DNA of 64,000 nt from Cyclobacteriaceae bacterium (GTDB lineage: Bacteria > Bacteroidota > Bacteroidia > Cytophagales > Cyclobacteriaceae). Numbering within the stretch: the first letter of the stretch is position 1; each line of letters starts with the position of its first letter. Below, one piece after another: positions 1 to 10,978 of this stretch. The stretch covers positions 130,574 to 194,573 of the forward strand of contig JAKLJG010000002.1 of NCBI GenBank assembly GCA_023151255.1, given 5' to 3'. The translations under genes were made by a program, and so were the position numbers. The notes beneath the pieces are model-generated. The model saw only the letters and a list, made by a program, of their open reading frames with translations. It did not search any database and had not been told where the DNA came from.

Positions 1-1
1 T

Positions 2-574
2 TGTCTGAATCCGCTGGGTGTGCCTTCACGGATGAACCTCGGACAACTTTACGAAGCTGTGCTGGGATGGGCCGGTCTTAAATTAGGCCGGAAATATGCT
101 ACCCCGATTTTCGATGGTGCAACACTTGAAGAAGTGCAGCATGAACTGAAGGAAGCAGGGTTGCCCGAATTTGGCAGAACCTACCTGTACGATGGATTAA
201 CCGGAGATAAGTTCGATCAGCCTGTTACCGTTGGTGTGGCTTATATGCTTAAGCTAGGCCACCTGGTTGATGACAAGATGCACGCACGTTCCATCGGACC
301 ATATTCGCTCATTACTCAGCAGCCACTGGGTGGTAAAGCACAGTTTGGTGGTCAGCGCTTTGGCGAAATGGAGGTGTGGGCTATTGAAGCATTTGGTGCT
401 TCACACATCCTGCAGGAAATACTCACCATCAAATCGGATGACGTGGTAGGTCGTGCCAAGGCGTATGAATCGATAGTGAAAGGGGAGCCGATGCGCAAGC
501 CGAACATACCCGAGTCGTTTAACGTACTCGTACATGAATTGCGCGGGTTGGCATTGGAAATCACGATGGATTAA
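2..574 (+). CDS. rpoB: DNA-directed RNA polymerase subunit beta, 3' end (partial)
   Basis: This is the last ~190 codons of the RNA polymerase beta subunit; the gene begins outside the window and its frame is open from base 2. The sequence carries the conserved C-terminal beta features: the [13 protein letters not shown] stretch, the clamp-region segment around [16 protein letters not shown], and the closing [17 protein letters not shown]. The protein is part of the core enzyme and contacts beta'. It lies 42 bases upstream of rpoC, so the two are almost certainly co-transcribed, as is usual in bacteria. Apparent GTG and ATG starts inside the fragment are internal codons. Confidence 0.97.
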   Translation, partial: CLNPLGVPSRMNLGQLYEAVLGWAGLKLGRKYATPIFDGATLEEVQHELKEAGLPEFGRTYLYDGLTGDKFDQPVTVGVAYMLKLGHLVDDKMHARSIGPYSLITQQPLGGKAQFGGQRFGEMEVWAIEAFGASHILQEILTIKSDDVVGRAKAYESIVKGEPMRKPNIPESFNVLVHELRGLALEITMD

Positions 575-616
575 GAGCTGTTTTTAAAATGAATTTTAAC
601 TGAAAACTATTCAAGC

Positions 617-3600
617 ATGTCTTTCAGAAAGAATAAAAAAATTAACAACGACTTCTCAAAGATCACCATCAGCCTGGCTTCTCCGGAATCGATTCTGGAA
701 AGTTCGCATGGTGAAGTTACCCAGCCGGAAACCATTAACTACCGGACGTACAAACCTGAAATGGGGGGGTTGTTCTGCGAGCGGATTTTCGGCCCGGTAA
801 AAGATTGGGAATGTCATTGCGGAAAATACAAACGCATCCGGTATAAAGGCATTATTTGCGATCGGTGCGGTGTTGAAGTTACCGAAAAGAAGGTGAGGCG
901 CGAACGCATGGGCCACATTGAACTGGTGGTACCCGTAGCACACATCTGGTATTTCCGCTCTTTACCAAACAAAATTGGTTACCTGCTCGGCCTGGCCACC
1001 AAGAAGCTCGATCAGATTATTTACTACGAACGCTACGTGGTAATTCAGCCCGGTATTAAAGAAGAAGATGGCGTAAACAAAATGGATTTTCTCACCGAGG
1101 AAGAGTATTTGGATATTGTTGATAAACTTCCACGCGAAAACCAGTTGCAGGACGACAGCGATCCGAAGAAATTCATCGCAAAAATGGGTGCCGAAGCGTT
1201 GGAAATGCTGCTCTCCCGCCTCGATTTGGACACGCTCTCGTATGACCTCCGCCACCAGGCAGCCACCGATACTTCGCAACAACGCAAGGCTGAAGCATTG
1301 AAACGTCTTAAAGTAGTTGAAGCTTTCCGCGAAGCCAACACCCGTGTTGAAAACAAGCCTGAGTGGATGGTCATTAAAATGGTACCGGTCATTCCACCGG
1401 AACTTCGTCCGCTCGTACCGCTGGATGGCGGCCGCTTTGCCACCTCCGACCTGAACGATCTGTACAGGCGCGTAATCATCCGAAACAACCGCCTTAAGCG
1501 ATTGATCGACATCAAAGCCCCTGAAGTGATTCTGCGAAATGAAAAGCGGATGCTCCAGGAAGCCGTTGATTCCTTATTCGATAATTCACGCAAAGTAAAT
1601 GCGGTACGTTCCGATGGAAACCGCGCACTAAAGTCATTGAGCGATATGCTCAAAGGAAAGCAGGGCCGCTTCCGCCAAAACCTGCTTGGTAAGCGCGTGG
1701 ATTACTCCGGTCGTTCGGTTATTGTCGTGGGCCCGGAATTGAAACTTCATGAGTGCGGTTTGCCCAAGGATATGGCGGCTGAACTTTTCAAGCCGTTTAT
1801 TATCCGTAAGCTCATCGAAAGAGGAATCGTCAAAACCGTTAAATCGGCAAAGAAGATTGTTGATCGCAAAGATCCGGTGATCTGGGATATTCTCGAAAAC
1901 GTACTCAAAGGACATCCGGTTCTTCTAAACCGTGCCCCTACGTTGCACCGGTTGGGTATCCAGGCTTTCCAGCCCAAGCTAATCGAAGGCAAAGCAATTC
2001 AGTTGCATCCGCTGGTATGTACAGCCTTCAATGCCGACTTTGATGGTGACCAGATGGCTGTGCACGTTCCGCTTGGACATGAGGCTATTTTGGAGGCATC
2101 TATATTGATGTTATCCTCACACAACATCCTCAACCCGGCCAACGGTGCCCCCATTACAGTGCCCTCGCAAGACATGGTATTGGGACTGTATTACCTTACT
2201 AAAGGAAGAAAAGGCACATCGGAGAAGCCTGTTTTGGGTGAAGGCCGAAAATTCTTTTCAGCCGAAGAGGTAATTATTGCGCACAACGAAGGCAAATTGT
2301 CTAAGCATGCCTTTATTAAAGTGCGTGTTAAACTACGCGATAAAGATACTGGCGAGCTATCATTTAAAACAATTGAAACAGTAGCCGGCCGAGTATTGTT
2401 CAATCAATATGTTCCTGAAGAAGTAGGATTTGTTGATGAACTCCTGACAAAGAAAAAACTTCAGACCATCATAGCCGATGTGTACAAGGTTTCGGGTATG
2501 TCTAAAACAGCCAAATTCCTTGATGACATTAAAGATCTGGGTTTCCAAATGGCCTACAAAGGCGGGCTCAGTATGGGGCTTAACGATGTGAAAGTACCGG
2601 CTGAGAAAGAAAAGTTTGTTACAGAGGCACAGAAAGAAGTTGATGCCGTTTGGAACAATTACATGATGGGGCTTATTACCGACAATGAGCGCTATAACCA
2701 GGTTATCGACATCTGGACACGTACCAACACCATGCTCACCAACACGCTGATGCGCCAGTTGGAAGACGATCAGCAAGGGTTTAACCCGATTTATATGATG
2801 ATGCACTCCGGTGCACGGGGTTCACGTGAGCAGGTACGCCAGCTAGGCGGTATGCGTGGACTAATGGCCAAGCCGCAGAAAAACCTGGCCGGCTCGGTGG
2901 GTTCCATTATCGAGAACCCTATTCTTTCCAACTTTAAAGAAGGACTTGATGTATTGGAATACTTTATTTCCACTCACGGTGCGCGTAAAGGGTTGGCCGA
3001 TACTGCATTGAAAACAGCAGATGCCGGATACCTAACCCGTAGGTTAGTAGATGTGGCCCATGACCTGGTTATCACCGAAGAAGATTGTGGAACCCTGCGC
3101 GGCCTGAAAGTAACCGCCCTGAAGGATAATGAAGATATTGTCGAGCCTTTGTCAGAGCGCATTGTGGGCCGGGTTACGGTGCACGATATTTATGACCCGC
3201 TTACCGATGAGCTGATATGCCCGGCTAATGCCGAGATTACCGATGAAATTGCCAAGCGCATAGAAGCAACCAGCCTTGAAGAAGTTGAAATACGCTCGCT
3301 GCTGACCTGCGAGTCGCGCCTGGGCGGATGTGCTAAATGCTATGGTCGTAACCTCGCCACCGGCAAGATGGTAGAAGTAGGAGAAGCTGTTGGCGTTATT
3401 GCTGCACAATCAATTGGTGAGCCAGGTACACAGCTTACCCTGCGTACCTTCCACGTGGGTGGTACAGCCTCCAACATTGCCGTTGACGCCAACCTGAAAG
3501 CAAAATTCCCCGGTGTGGTTGAGTTTGAAGGTATTCGCACCATTGAAACAACCGATCGGGAAGGTAATAAAGTGCAGGTAGTAATGGCCCGCTCTGGAGA

Positions 3601-4930
3601 AATCCGGATTATGGATAAAGAACGGAAACGCGTGCTCATTGCAAACCATGTTCCCTACGGTGCCTTCCTTAAAGTTAAAGAAGGACAATCCGTGGAAAAA
3701 GGTGAGGAGTTGTGCTATTGGGATCCGTACAACGCGGTTATTCTTTCAGAGTTTGATGGTGAGATTGAGTATGAATCAATCATCGAAGGAGTAACGTACA
3801 AAGAAGAGTCGGATGAGCAAACCGGCCACCGCGAAAAGGTAATTATTGAAACACGCGATAAGACTAAGAATCCAGCGGTAATCGTTAAAGGAAAATCGGA
3901 AACAAAATCCTATAACATACCAGTGGGTGCCCACCTCGCTGTAGAGCAAGGTGAAAAAATTAAAGCAGGTCAGGTATTGGCTAAGATACCACGTACCATC
4001 GGTAAATCACGGGATATTACGGGAGGTCTTCCGCGTGTAACCGAATTGTTTGAAGCACGTAATCCATCCAATCCGGCTGTTGTAAGCGAAATTGATGGTG
4101 TAGTAACTTATGGAGGCATTAAGCGTGGTAATCGTGAGATCTTCATCGAATCGCGTGATGGTGTACAGAAGCGTTATCTCGTGCCGCTGTCGAAGCACAT
4201 CCTTGTTCAGGATAACGACTTTGTGAAAGCAGGACAATCCTTATCGGATGGATCGATTTCACCCACGGATATCCTTGCGATTAAAGGCCCTACGGCCGTA
4301 CAAGAGTATCTGGTGAATGAGATTCAGGAAGTATATCGTTTGCAGGGTGTGAAAATCAACGACAAGCACATCGAAGCGATTGTTAGCCAGATGATGCAGA
4401 AAGTTGAGATACTTGATCCGGGCGACACGAACTTCCTGCCAGGTGAGTATGTTGACAAATTCATCTTCCGCGAAGAGAACGATAAAATTCTCGATAAGAA
4501 GGTGGTAGTGGATGCCGGAGATTCTCAGCGTTTCAAGCCCGGTCAGATTATCACGGCAAGGGAACTGCGCGATGAGAACTCACAACTCAGACGGAAGGAT
4601 CAGAAAGTGGTTGAGGTACGCGATGCCTTAGCCGCTGTTTCAAGACCCACGTTGCAGGGTATTACGCAGGCCTCGCTAAAAACCGAAAGCTGGTTGTCGG
4701 CTGCTTCCTTCCAGGAAACTACCAAAGTGCTTAGCGAAGCAGCTATACGCGGCAAAGCCGATCAGCTGATGGGTATGAAAGAGAATGTGATTGTAGGGCA
4801 TCTCATTCCTGCGGGAACAGGGCAGCGCAGGTTTAGTGACATGATCGTTACTCACAAAGATGAGTATGCGGCATTCACCAAGTCGCTGGAAACGAAGGAA
4901 CGCGATCGGGAAAAGGAATTGCAGGATTAA
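617..4930 (+). CDS. rpoC: DNA-directed RNA polymerase subunit beta'
   Basis: Full-length beta' subunit of 1437 residues, within the family's usual range. The N-terminal zinc site is visible at about residues 66-85 (CHCGKY, CDRCG). The catalytic Mg-binding motif NADFDGDQ is near residue 472, the second zinc site (CESRLGGC..C) is near residue 900, and the bridge-helix/trigger-loop region ([16 protein letters not shown]) is near residue 934. The long sandwich-hybrid insert between the trigger loop and the C-terminus is intact. It follows rpoB closely and precedes a small DUF3467 gene by 11 bases, consistent with one transcript. Confidence 0.99.
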   Translation: MSFRKNKKINNDFSKITISLASPESILESSHGEVTQPETINYRTYKPEMGGLFCERIFGPVKDWECHCGKYKRIRYKGIICDRCGVEVTEKKVRRERMGHIELVVPVAHIWYFRSLPNKIGYLLGLATKKLDQIIYYERYVVIQPGIKEEDGVNKMDFLTEEEYLDIVDKLPRENQLQDDSDPKKFIAKMGAEALEMLLSRLDLDTLSYDLRHQAATDTSQQRKAEALKRLKVVEAFREANTRVENKPEWMVIKMVPVIPPELRPLVPLDGGRFATSDLNDLYRRVIIRNNRLKRLIDIKAPEVILRNEKRMLQEAVDSLFDNSRKVNAVRSDGNRALKSLSDMLKGKQGRFRQNLLGKRVDYSGRSVIVVGPELKLHECGLPKDMAAELFKPFIIRKLIERGIVKTVKSAKKIVDRKDPVIWDILENVLKGHPVLLNRAPTLHRLGIQAFQPKLIEGKAIQLHPLVCTAFNADFDGDQMAVHVPLGHEAILEASILMLSSHNILNPANGAPITVPSQDMVLGLYYLTKGRKGTSEKPVLGEGRKFFSAEEVIIAHNEGKLSKHAFIKVRVKLRDKDTGELSFKTIETVAGRVLFNQYVPEEVGFVDELLTKKKLQTIIADVYKVSGMSKTAKFLDDIKDLGFQMAYKGGLSMGLNDVKVPAEKEKFVTEAQKEVDAVWNNYMMGLITDNERYNQVIDIWTRTNTMLTNTLMRQLEDDQQGFNPIYMMMHSGARGSREQVRQLGGMRGLMAKPQKNLAGSVGSIIENPILSNFKEGLDVLEYFISTHGARKGLADTALKTADAGYLTRRLVDVAHDLVITEEDCGTLRGLKVTALKDNEDIVEPLSERIVGRVTVHDIYDPLTDELICPANAEITDEIAKRIEATSLEEVEIRSLLTCESRLGGCAKCYGRNLATGKMVEVGEAVGVIAAQSIGEPGTQLTLRTFHVGGTASNIAVDANLKAKFPGVVEFEGIRTIETTDREGNKVQVVMARSGEIRIMDKERKRVLIANHVPYGAFLKVKEGQSVEKGEELCYWDPYNAVILSEFDGEIEYESIIEGVTYKEESDEQTGHREKVIIETRDKTKNPAVIVKGKSETKSYNIPVGAHLAVEQGEKIKAGQVLAKIPRTIGKSRDITGGLPRVTELFEARNPSNPAVVSEIDGVVTYGGIKRGNREIFIESRDGVQKRYLVPLSKHILVQDNDFVKAGQSLSDGSISPTDILAIKGPTAVQEYLVNEIQEVYRLQGVKINDKHIEAIVSQMMQKVEILDPGDTNFLPGEYVDKFIFREENDKILDKKVVVDAGDSQRFKPGQIITARELRDENSQLRRKDQKVVEVRDALAAVSRPTLQGITQASLKTESWLSAASFQETTKVLSEAAIRGKADQLMGMKENVIVGHLIPAGTGQRRFSDMIVTHKDEYAAFTKSLETKERDREKELQD

Positions 4931-4941
4931 TTTGAAAGATC

Positions 4942-5268
4942 ATGGCTGAGGAAAAGAAAGACAAGCAACCGCAGAACCAGATAAACATTGAGTTATCCGA
5001 AGATGTGGCTGAAGGAGTTTATTCTAACCTGGCCATGATCGCACATTCCAATAGTGAGTTTGTCATCGACTTTATCCGGCTTATGCCCGGTGTTCCGAAG
5101 GCCCGTGTAAAATCACGGGTTATCATTACACCTGAACACGCCAAGCGGTTATTGGCAGCACTAAGCGATAATATAGATAAGTACGAACATACATTTGGGC
5201 CCATTAAGCAAACCACGGAGGTACCCAAATTCCCCATGAATTTTGGGGGCGCAGTAGGCGAGGCCTGA
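4942..5268 (+). CDS. DUF3467 domain protein
   Basis: A 108-residue soluble protein with a charged N-terminal tail (MAEEKKDK) followed by the DUF3467 core: a segment around EGVYSNLAMIAHSNSEFVIDF, then RVIITPEHAKRLLAAL and a final helix. The family is common and of unknown function. In Bacteroidota it sits next to rpoC, as here, 11 bases after the rpoC stop, which suggests co-expression with RNA polymerase. There is no signal peptide and no catalytic motif. A role tied to transcription is only a guess from position. Confidence 0.9.
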   Translation: MAEEKKDKQPQNQINIELSEDVAEGVYSNLAMIAHSNSEFVIDFIRLMPGVPKARVKSRVIITPEHAKRLLAALSDNIDKYEHTFGPIKQTTEVPKFPMNFGGAVGEA

Positions 5269-5333
5269 GTGTAAAAAGGCCTAAATCACTTTAAAAACGC
5301 ATAAAAAGGTTAATAAAATCTTTTACAGAGGTT

Positions 5334-5365
5334 TTTGTATCCTTTCTTTCTTTATAATACCTTTG
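5334..5365 (+). promoter_or_regulatory. Bacteroidota-type promoter for the str operon
   Basis: A TTTG element at 5334-5337 is followed after 20 bases by TACCTTTG at 5358-5365. This matches the phylum's -33/-7 consensus (TTTG, ~19-21 bases, TAnnTTTG). Transcription would begin a few bases downstream, about 30 bases before the rpsL ATG. The spacing also argues against the longer open frame that starts at 5335, which would overlap the promoter itself. Confidence 0.75.
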
Positions 5366-5403
5366 CAGTCCAAATTTTTAAGGTAAAACGGAACAAAAAC
5401 CAA

Positions 5404-5799
5404 ATGCCTACCATTCAACAACTTGTACGCAAGGGAAGGAAGCAATTGACTTCAAAATCAAAGTCACCCGCCCTTGACTCATGCCCGCAGCGCAGGGGCG
5501 TATGCACGCGTGTATACACCACCACGCCCAAGAAGCCCAATTCTGCTATGCGCAAAGTGGCGCGTGTTCGTCTGACTAATCAGAAAGAAGTGAACGCCTA
5601 CATTCCTGGCGAAGGCCATAATCTGCAGGAGCACTCCATTGTGCTCATCCGTGGTGGCAGGGTGAAAGATCTTCCCGGAGTGCGCTACCACATCATACGC
5701 GGTGCGTTGGATACGGCCGGTGTTAATGGCCGCCTGCAAAGCCGGTCGAAGTATGGAGCTAAACGTCCTAAAGCGGGAGCTGCCGCTGCTAAAAAATAA
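5404..5799 (+). CDS. rpsL: 30S ribosomal protein S12
   Basis: Ribosomal protein S12, 131 residues from the ATG at 5404 ([12 protein letters not shown]). The open frame extends upstream to 5335, but that part covers the promoter and is not S12-like. Conserved decoding-centre loops are present: TTPKKPNSA, carrying the lysine known for streptomycin resistance mutations, and the [10 protein letters not shown]...[10 protein letters not shown] segment. The C-terminus is short and alanine/lysine rich. First gene of the str operon; rpsG follows after 6 bases. Confidence 0.98.
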   Translation: MPTIQQLVRKGRKQLTSKSKSPALDSCPQRRGVCTRVYTTTPKKPNSAMRKVARVRLTNQKEVNAYIPGEGHNLQEHSIVLIRGGRVKDLPGVRYHIIRGALDTAGVNGRLQSRSKYGAKRPKAGAAAAKK

Positions 5800-5805
5800 G
5801 TACGC

Positions 5806-6273
5806 ATGAGAAAGTCAAAACCAAAAAAGAGATACCTCCTTCCCGATCCGAAGTTTCAGGATACACTGGTAACCAAGTTTGTAAACTACCTGATGGAACG
5901 GGGCAAGAAAAGTGTTGCGTATTCAATTTTCTACGATGCCATCGATATCGTGGAAAAGAAGACCAATGAAAGTGGTTTGGAAGTATGGAAACGGGCCATG
6001 AATAATGTAATGCCTTCGGTTGAGGTAAAAAGCCGCAGGGTTGGTGGGGCCACGTTTCAGGTGCCGGTTGAGATCAGGCCGGAGCGGAGAATTAACCTTA
6101 GCATAAAATGGTTGATTGACTTTGCCCGCCTGCGTGGCGAAAAAACCATGATGGATAAACTGGCTGGCGAAATTATCGCAGCGTCAAAAGGCGAGGGTGC
6201 AGCAATTAAAAAGAAAGATGATACCCACCGCATGGCCGAAGCCAACAAGGCATTCTCACATTTCAGATTTTAA
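5806..6273 (+). CDS. rpsG: 30S ribosomal protein S7
   Basis: Ribosomal protein S7, 155 residues, the normal length. It nucleates assembly of the 30S head by binding the 3' domain of 16S rRNA. Conserved stretches include the basic N-terminus, [33 protein letters not shown] and the closing [14 protein letters not shown]. It lies 6 bases after rpsL and 18 before fusA, the classical str operon order. Confidence 0.98.
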   Translation: MRKSKPKKRYLLPDPKFQDTLVTKFVNYLMERGKKSVAYSIFYDAIDIVEKKTNESGLEVWKRAMNNVMPSVEVKSRRVGGATFQVPVEIRPERRINLSIKWLIDFARLRGEKTMMDKLAGEIIAASKGEGAAIKKKDDTHRMAEANKAFSHFRF

Positions 6274-6291
6274 CAGCACGATTTCGCAAAA

Positions 6292-8397
6292 ATGGCAAGG
6301 GATTTAAAATACACACGGAACATTGGTATTGCTGCGCACATTGATGCAGGTAAAACAACTACAACCGAACGCATTCTTTACTACGCAGGCGTAAATTACA
6401 AGCTGGGCGAAGTACATGAAGGAACAGCCACCATGGACTGGATGGCCCAGGAACAAGAGCGCGGTATTACCATTACTTCGGCAGCAACTACTGTTTATTG
6501 GAATTACCGCGGCAATAAATACCATGTAAACATTATTGATACGCCCGGACACGTTGACTTTACCGTTGAGGTGAACCGTTCGCTGCGCGTGTTAGATGGC
6601 CTTGTTTTTTTGTTCAGTGCAGTAGACGGTGTTGAGCCCCAGTCAGAAACGAACTGGCGTCTGGCCGACAATTATAAGGTAGCGCGAATCGGGTTTGTGA
6701 ACAAAATGGACCGTGCCGGAGCCGATTTCCTTAATGTATGCAAACAGGTAAAGGAAAAACTGGGCAGCAAAGCCGTACCGCTGCAATTACCCATCGGCAC
6801 GGAAGAGAACTTCCGGGGCGTAGTTGATCTCATCAACAACCGCGGCATCATCTGGAATGTAGAAGATAAAGGGATGACTTACGAAGTAGTTCCGATTCCG
6901 GATGACATGGTAGAAGAAGCGAAAGAATACCGCGAAAAACTGCTTGAAGCCGTTGCCGAGGTTGATGAAACACTGATTGAAAAGTACTTCAACGATCCGA
7001 ATTCTATTACCGAAGAAGAGATTTTAAAAGCTTTGCGCGAGGCTACCATCAGTATGAAAATTGTACCGATGGTTTGTGGTTCATCGTTCAAGAACAAAGG
7101 TGTTCAAACCATGCTGGATTATGTGATGGAGTTACTGCCATCGCCACTGGATAAGGATAATATTATCGGCACTAATCCTGATACCAACGAAGAAGTATTG
7201 GTTAAGCCGGATGAAAAAGAACCATTTGTTGCGCTTGCATTTAAAATTGCTACTGACCCGTTTGTAGGGCGTTTGTGCTTTATCCGGGCCTACTCCGGTG
7301 TTCTGGAATCGGGCTCATATATTTATAATACACGCTCCGAACAGAAAGAACGGATTTCGCGCGTGTTCCAGATGCACGCCAATAAGCAGAATCAGATTGA
7401 GCGGTTGGCCGCGGGGGACATCGGAGCAGTTGTGGGTTTTAAAGACATTAAAACGGGCGATACGCTTTGCGATGAAAAGCGCAAAGTTGTTCTCGAATCC
7501 ATGGTGTTCCCCGAGCCGGTTATCGGTTATGCCATTGAGCCTAAAAAACAAGCCGATGTGGACCGGCTGGGTATGGCTATCTCTAAACTGGTTGAGGAAG
7601 ACCCGACCCTGCGTGTAAATACCGATCAGGAAACCGGCCAAACAATTTTGCGCGGCATGGGTGAACTGCACCTGGAAATTATTATCGACCGTTTAAAGCG
7701 GGAGTTTAAGGTTGAAATCAACCAGGGAGCACCGCAGGTAGCTTATAAGGAAGCACTTACAACAACCGTTGAACATAAGGAAGTTTACAAAAAGCAAACC
7801 GGTGGTCGTGGTAAGTTTGCCGATATCGTCTTTGAAATTGGCCCCCGCGATGACGGTAAAGAAGGTTTGTTATTCGAGAATGCGATTGTAGGCGGTGTTA
7901 TTCCCCGCGAATTTATACCGGCTGTTGAAAAGGGCTTTGCCCAGGCCATGGTAAATGGCCCGCTGGCAGGTTACCCTATTGATGCCATGAAGGTGAAACT
8001 CTTCCATGGCTCCTACCACGATGTTGACTCTGATTCACTTTCGTTTGAATTAGCCGCACGCATCGGTTTTAAAGAAGCTGCCGCTAAGTGTAACCCGCAG
8101 TTGCTGGAGCCGATTATGAGTGTTGAGGTACTTACCCCGGATGAGTTTACAGGCTCGGTTACCGGAGACTTGAACAGGCGCAGAGGTTTGATGAAGGGCA
8201 TGGATAGCCGGGCTGGTGCCCAGGTTATTAAAGCCGATGTTCCGTTGGCTGAATTGTTTGGTTATGTAACTGATTTGAGAACAATTACTTCGGGCCGTGC
8301 TTCAGCTACACTCACGTTCTCCCATTATGCACCGGTTCCGAAAAACCTGGCTGAGAAAGTAATTGATGAAGTTAAAGGCGCTGTTGCCGCAAAATAA
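6292..8397 (+). CDS. fusA: Translation elongation factor G
   Basis: Elongation factor G, 701 residues, a GTPase that drives ribosome translocation and helps in recycling. The G1 loop [15 protein letters not shown] is near residue 17, the switch II motif DTPGHVDFT near residue 84, and the NKMD specificity motif near residue 138. Domains II-V follow at normal length, with [15 protein letters not shown] in domain IV and [19 protein letters not shown] in domain V. It is in the str operon with rpsG before and rpsJ after. I see no sign that it is the recycling-only paralogue, so canonical fusA is the best call. Confidence 0.98.
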   Translation: MARDLKYTRNIGIAAHIDAGKTTTTERILYYAGVNYKLGEVHEGTATMDWMAQEQERGITITSAATTVYWNYRGNKYHVNIIDTPGHVDFTVEVNRSLRVLDGLVFLFSAVDGVEPQSETNWRLADNYKVARIGFVNKMDRAGADFLNVCKQVKEKLGSKAVPLQLPIGTEENFRGVVDLINNRGIIWNVEDKGMTYEVVPIPDDMVEEAKEYREKLLEAVAEVDETLIEKYFNDPNSITEEEILKALREATISMKIVPMVCGSSFKNKGVQTMLDYVMELLPSPLDKDNIIGTNPDTNEEVLVKPDEKEPFVALAFKIATDPFVGRLCFIRAYSGVLESGSYIYNTRSEQKERISRVFQMHANKQNQIERLAAGDIGAVVGFKDIKTGDTLCDEKRKVVLESMVFPEPVIGYAIEPKKQADVDRLGMAISKLVEEDPTLRVNTDQETGQTILRGMGELHLEIIIDRLKREFKVEINQGAPQVAYKEALTTTVEHKEVYKKQTGGRGKFADIVFEIGPRDDGKEGLLFENAIVGGVIPREFIPAVEKGFAQAMVNGPLAGYPIDAMKVKLFHGSYHDVDSDSLSFELAARIGFKEAAAKCNPQLLEPIMSVEVLTPDEFTGSVTGDLNRRRGLMKGMDSRAGAQVIKADVPLAELFGYVTDLRTITSGRASATLTFSHYAPVPKNLAEKVIDEVKGAVAAK

Positions 8398-8418
8398 TAT
8401 CTAAAAGACGTTTAGATT

Positions 8419-8724
8419 ATGAACCAGAAAATCCGAATTAAATTAAAATCCTACGATCACAACCTCGTAGACAAGTCATCCGAGAAGATCGTACGTGCGG
8501 TAAAAGCCACCGGGGCTGTTGTAAGCGGGCCTATCCCATTGCCTACCGAGCGGGAAGTATTTACGGTATTGCGCTCGCCTCACGTAAACAAAAAATCACG
8601 TGAACAATTTCAGTTGTGCACGTTTAAGCGGTTGGTTGACATTTATTCCAACAGTGCCAAAACAGTAGATGCCCTGATGAAACTGGAGCTACCCAGCGGA
8701 GTAGACGTTGAGATTAAAGTGTAG
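8419..8724 (+). CDS. rpsJ: 30S ribosomal protein S10
   Basis: Ribosomal protein S10 (NusE), 101 residues. Visible family features are [16 protein letters not shown] at the N-terminus, [28 protein letters not shown] in the middle (read in two halves), and the closing [12 protein letters not shown]. It also acts as an antitermination partner of NusB. It follows fusA by 21 bases. A hairpin terminator directly after it separates it from the rest of the S10 ribosomal operon, which is not in the window. Confidence 0.98.
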   Translation: MNQKIRIKLKSYDHNLVDKSSEKIVRAVKATGAVVSGPIPLPTEREVFTVLRSPHVNKKSREQFQLCTFKRLVDIYSNSAKTVDALMKLELPSGVDVEIKV

Positions 8725-8743
8725 GTTCCATAAAATGAATGAT

Positions 8744-8780
8744 AAAAGCCATTCCGATAATATGTTGGAATGGCTTTTTT
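8744..8780 (+). terminator. Rho-independent terminator after rpsJ
   Basis: A 12-base stem (AAAAGCCATTCC / GGAATGGCTTTT) with an 11-base loop is followed by a run of six T. Read on the minus strand the hairpin is also followed by T residues, so it probably serves as a shared terminator for rpsJ and for the convergent lipoprotein gene ending at 8779. Confidence 0.85.
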
Positions 8781-9906
8781 AGTTAAGCTGAGCATGAAAA
8801 TACAATTCATGATCGGGAAGTAGCTCCGGATGCGCAATCTTTACCAAGTCCCTTAAAATAATATCCGGCCGAAGATACCCCAACTCCAAAAATTCGCTTC
8901 CGCCAGTAGGTCCCTTGCGTGCGTTGTACGTAAACACCTTTTTATTTATAAACGCACCGAATTTTGTGTATCGGCTATCCGCTGCAGCCATTTCATTTAG
9001 CGAAGTAAACGAAGCAACGCCTATCCATAAATCTGCCTGATGTGCGCGCTCGTACACCGACTCAAAGCTGAGTTCGAGGAATCCGGTTGACGAATCGTGT
9101 TCCCACAAATACCGGCATCCGGCATCCTGAAGCAGGCGGGCCGCGTAATTTTTGCCCCCGGGAAGAAACCATGTGTCGCGGTAGAGTATGCCGCTTAGTA
9201 CGGTGGGTTTTGTAGTAACTGTTTTGGCTACCTTTTGGGTGCTGAGGTACCTCGCTTCAATTTCTTTAAAAATTGAATCGGCAAACTGCTCTTTGTTAAA
9301 AAAGAGAGCTAAAAACTTAATCCATTCAGCCCGGCCCAACGGATGTTTCTCCAGGTATTCGGCATTAATAACTACGGGTATACCCATTTCTTCAATTTTT
9401 TTAAACTGCCCGATATCGGCTGTCATGGTATACCCCATTACCATATCGGGTTTTAGTATCGCCAATCGTTCAATATCCATACCCTTATCAATACCAAGGT
9501 CTATAACCTTGCCGTCTTCAATTCGTTTTCTGGCCTTTTTCGAACTGATGTAATCAAGCGTTGGAAAACCAATGAGCGCATCGGTTTCTTCGAGGTAATC
9601 CAATAGCGGAATATGTGTTGTTGATGTACATACAATTTGTTTAACCGGAATCCGGATAACTCGCACACCCGCCGAGTGTGCAGGAACGGGCTTGTCGCGT
9701 TGAACAAGCAGATACCGGTAACCTGATGTTGCTCCGGGATAGGGATTCAGTACCTCAACAAGTTTAGCTCCATCAACATATTTAACAGTAAAACCGGAAG
9801 CATATTTAATCGAGTCTGATAACCGACCGGATGACGATTGGTTACTTGAAGGACTTTCACAGCCGCAGAAAATAAGCAAATAGCAAAGCAAAAAGTAAAA
9901 GCGCAT
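8779..9906 (-). CDS. ABC transporter substrate-binding lipoprotein (FepB/BtuF type)
   Basis: Periplasmic-binding-protein lipoprotein of the iron-siderophore, heme or cobalamin uptake type (TroA-like two-lobe fold). From the ATG at 9906 it starts MRFYFLLCYLLIFCGC, a lipoprotein signal with cysteine at about residue 16. The start of lobe one is VKQIVCTSTTHIPLLDYL, with the family's LKPDMVMGYT strand after it; WFLPGGKNYAARLLQDAG and the closing LGYLRPDIILRDL belong to lobe two. A longer frame to 9951 adds 15 residues ahead of the signal and overlaps meaB. It lies 10 bases after meaB on the same strand, which makes cobalamin a plausible ligand, but no permease or ATPase is adjacent and the ligand cannot be read from sequence. 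Confidence 0.8.
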   Translation of the reverse strand: MRFYFLLCYLLIFCGCESPSSNQSSSGRLSDSIKYASGFTVKYVDGAKLVEVLNPYPGATSGYRYLLVQRDKPVPAHSAGVRVIRIPVKQIVCTSTTHIPLLDYLEETDALIGFPTLDYISSKKARKRIEDGKVIDLGIDKGMDIERLAILKPDMVMGYTMTADIGQFKKIEEMGIPVVINAEYLEKHPLGRAEWIKFLALFFNKEQFADSIFKEIEARYLSTQKVAKTVTTKPTVLSGILYRDTWFLPGGKNYAARLLQDAGCRYLWEHDSSTGFLELSFESVYERAHQADLWIGVASFTSLNEMAAADSRYTKFGAFINKKVFTYNARKGPTGGSEFLELGYLRPDIILRDLVKIAHPELLPDHELYFHAQLN

Positions 9907-9916
9907 GGTTGGAGCA

Positions 9917-10915
9917 CTAGGTGGATGAAAGTTTACGCCTGAATGCTGCAAGAAGTTTTTCGGCTGCCAGCACAGGCAACTGGTTATTTTGGATAACCTC
10001 GAGTTCCAGCTTCTGTATGAGTTTACCGATACGGGGAGACTGTTGAATCTCTGTCATCATTCCCTGCTCAACATACTCATGAAACCAGTTTACCGACTGG
10101 CGTTGCCTGTTCAGTTTCCAGAAATTGTTTTTTGATGTTTTCTCTTTATAGGACAGAATCATTTTCCAGATTTCTTCCATGCCAATATGTTCGAGGGCTG
10201 AACAGGTCAGAACGGGGGGACTCCATCCCGATTCATCAGTACGAAAAAGTTGAAGTGCCTGCTGGTATTCGGCCCTCGCTTCGGCAGATTTTTTTTTATT
10301 ATCGCCATCGGCTTTGGTAATCACCAGCCCATCAGCCATTTCCATTATACCCCGCTTAATTCCCTGCAACGCATCGCCTGCACCGGCCAATATCAGCAAC
10401 AGAAAAAAATCAACCATTCCCTTAACGGCAATTTCCGACTGGCCTACGCCTACGGTTTCAACCAAGATGACATCAAACCCGGCTGCCTCGCAAAGCAGTA
10501 TAGATTCGCGAGTCCGTAGGGTTGTTCCGCCTAGTGCTCCACCGGAGGGAGAGGGGCGAATAAATGCGGCTGGGTTTTTTGACAGATTTTCCATGCGTGT
10601 TTTATCGCCAAGAATACTCCCCTTGCTCAACTGGCTTGTCGGATCAACGGTCAGCACAGCTACTTTTTTGTTTTGCTTTGTCAACATGTTACCGAAAGAT
10701 TCGATAAAACTGCTTTTACCGACACCAGGTACCCCGGTGATACCAATTCGGATTGTATCTTTAATCACCGGTTTAAGTTTGCCAAGCAATTTTGTGGCTT
10801 CCGTGCGATCAACTTCAAGAGTGCTTTCAATAAGTGTGAGAGCCTTTGCCAGCACCACCCGGTTGCCCCGGCTTATTCCATCCAGGTATTCATTCACTCG
10901 AAGGCGTTGTTTCAA
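9917..10915 (-). CDS. meaB: Methylmalonyl-CoA mutase-associated GTPase MeaB
   Basis: G3E-family P-loop GTPase of 332 residues that protects and reloads the adenosylcobalamin-dependent methylmalonyl-CoA mutase. The Walker A motif GVPGVGKS is at residues 61-68. The segment FIRPSPSGGALGG, a family signature, lies near residue 120, followed by VILVETVGVGQSE and the base-recognition loop VITKAD. The only plausible start is a TTG at 10915: no in-frame ATG lies between it and the upstream stop. The mutase genes themselves are not in the window. Confidence 0.93.
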   Translation of the reverse strand: MKQRLRVNEYLDGISRGNRVVLAKALTLIESTLEVDRTEATKLLGKLKPVIKDTIRIGITGVPGVGKSSFIESFGNMLTKQNKKVAVLTVDPTSQLSKGSILGDKTRMENLSKNPAAFIRPSPSGGALGGTTLRTRESILLCEAAGFDVILVETVGVGQSEIAVKGMVDFFLLLILAGAGDALQGIKRGIMEMADGLVITKADGDNKKKSAEARAEYQQALQLFRTDESGWSPPVLTCSALEHIGMEEIWKMILSYKEKTSKNNFWKLNRQRQSVNWFHEYVEQGMMTEIQQSPRIGKLIQKLELEVIQNNQLPVLAAEKLLAAFRRKLSST

Positions 10916-10978
10916 CTTGGTGATTGTTAGGAATAGAAAACTAAATTTCTAAATTTACTAGATACATCCCGAATTATT

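Noticed and set aside
5335-5403. An rpsL start at 5335
   Set aside because: It would place coding sequence over the TTTG/TAnnTTTG promoter and add residues unlike S12.
10537-10566. A third copy of the C/G-rich dispersed repeat inside meaB (peptide RPSPSGGALGG)
   Set aside because: The resemblance is only at peptide level. This segment is a conserved part of MeaB-family GTPases, so it is native protein.
8779-10915. A complete B12 uptake operon
   Set aside because: Only a binding lipoprotein and MeaB are present; no BtuC/BtuD-like genes are adjacent and the ligand cannot be read from sequence.
10916-10978. A cobalamin riboswitch ahead of meaB
   Set aside because: Only 63 bases separate meaB from the divergent CHASE2 gene and no B12-box-like sequence or large leader is visible.
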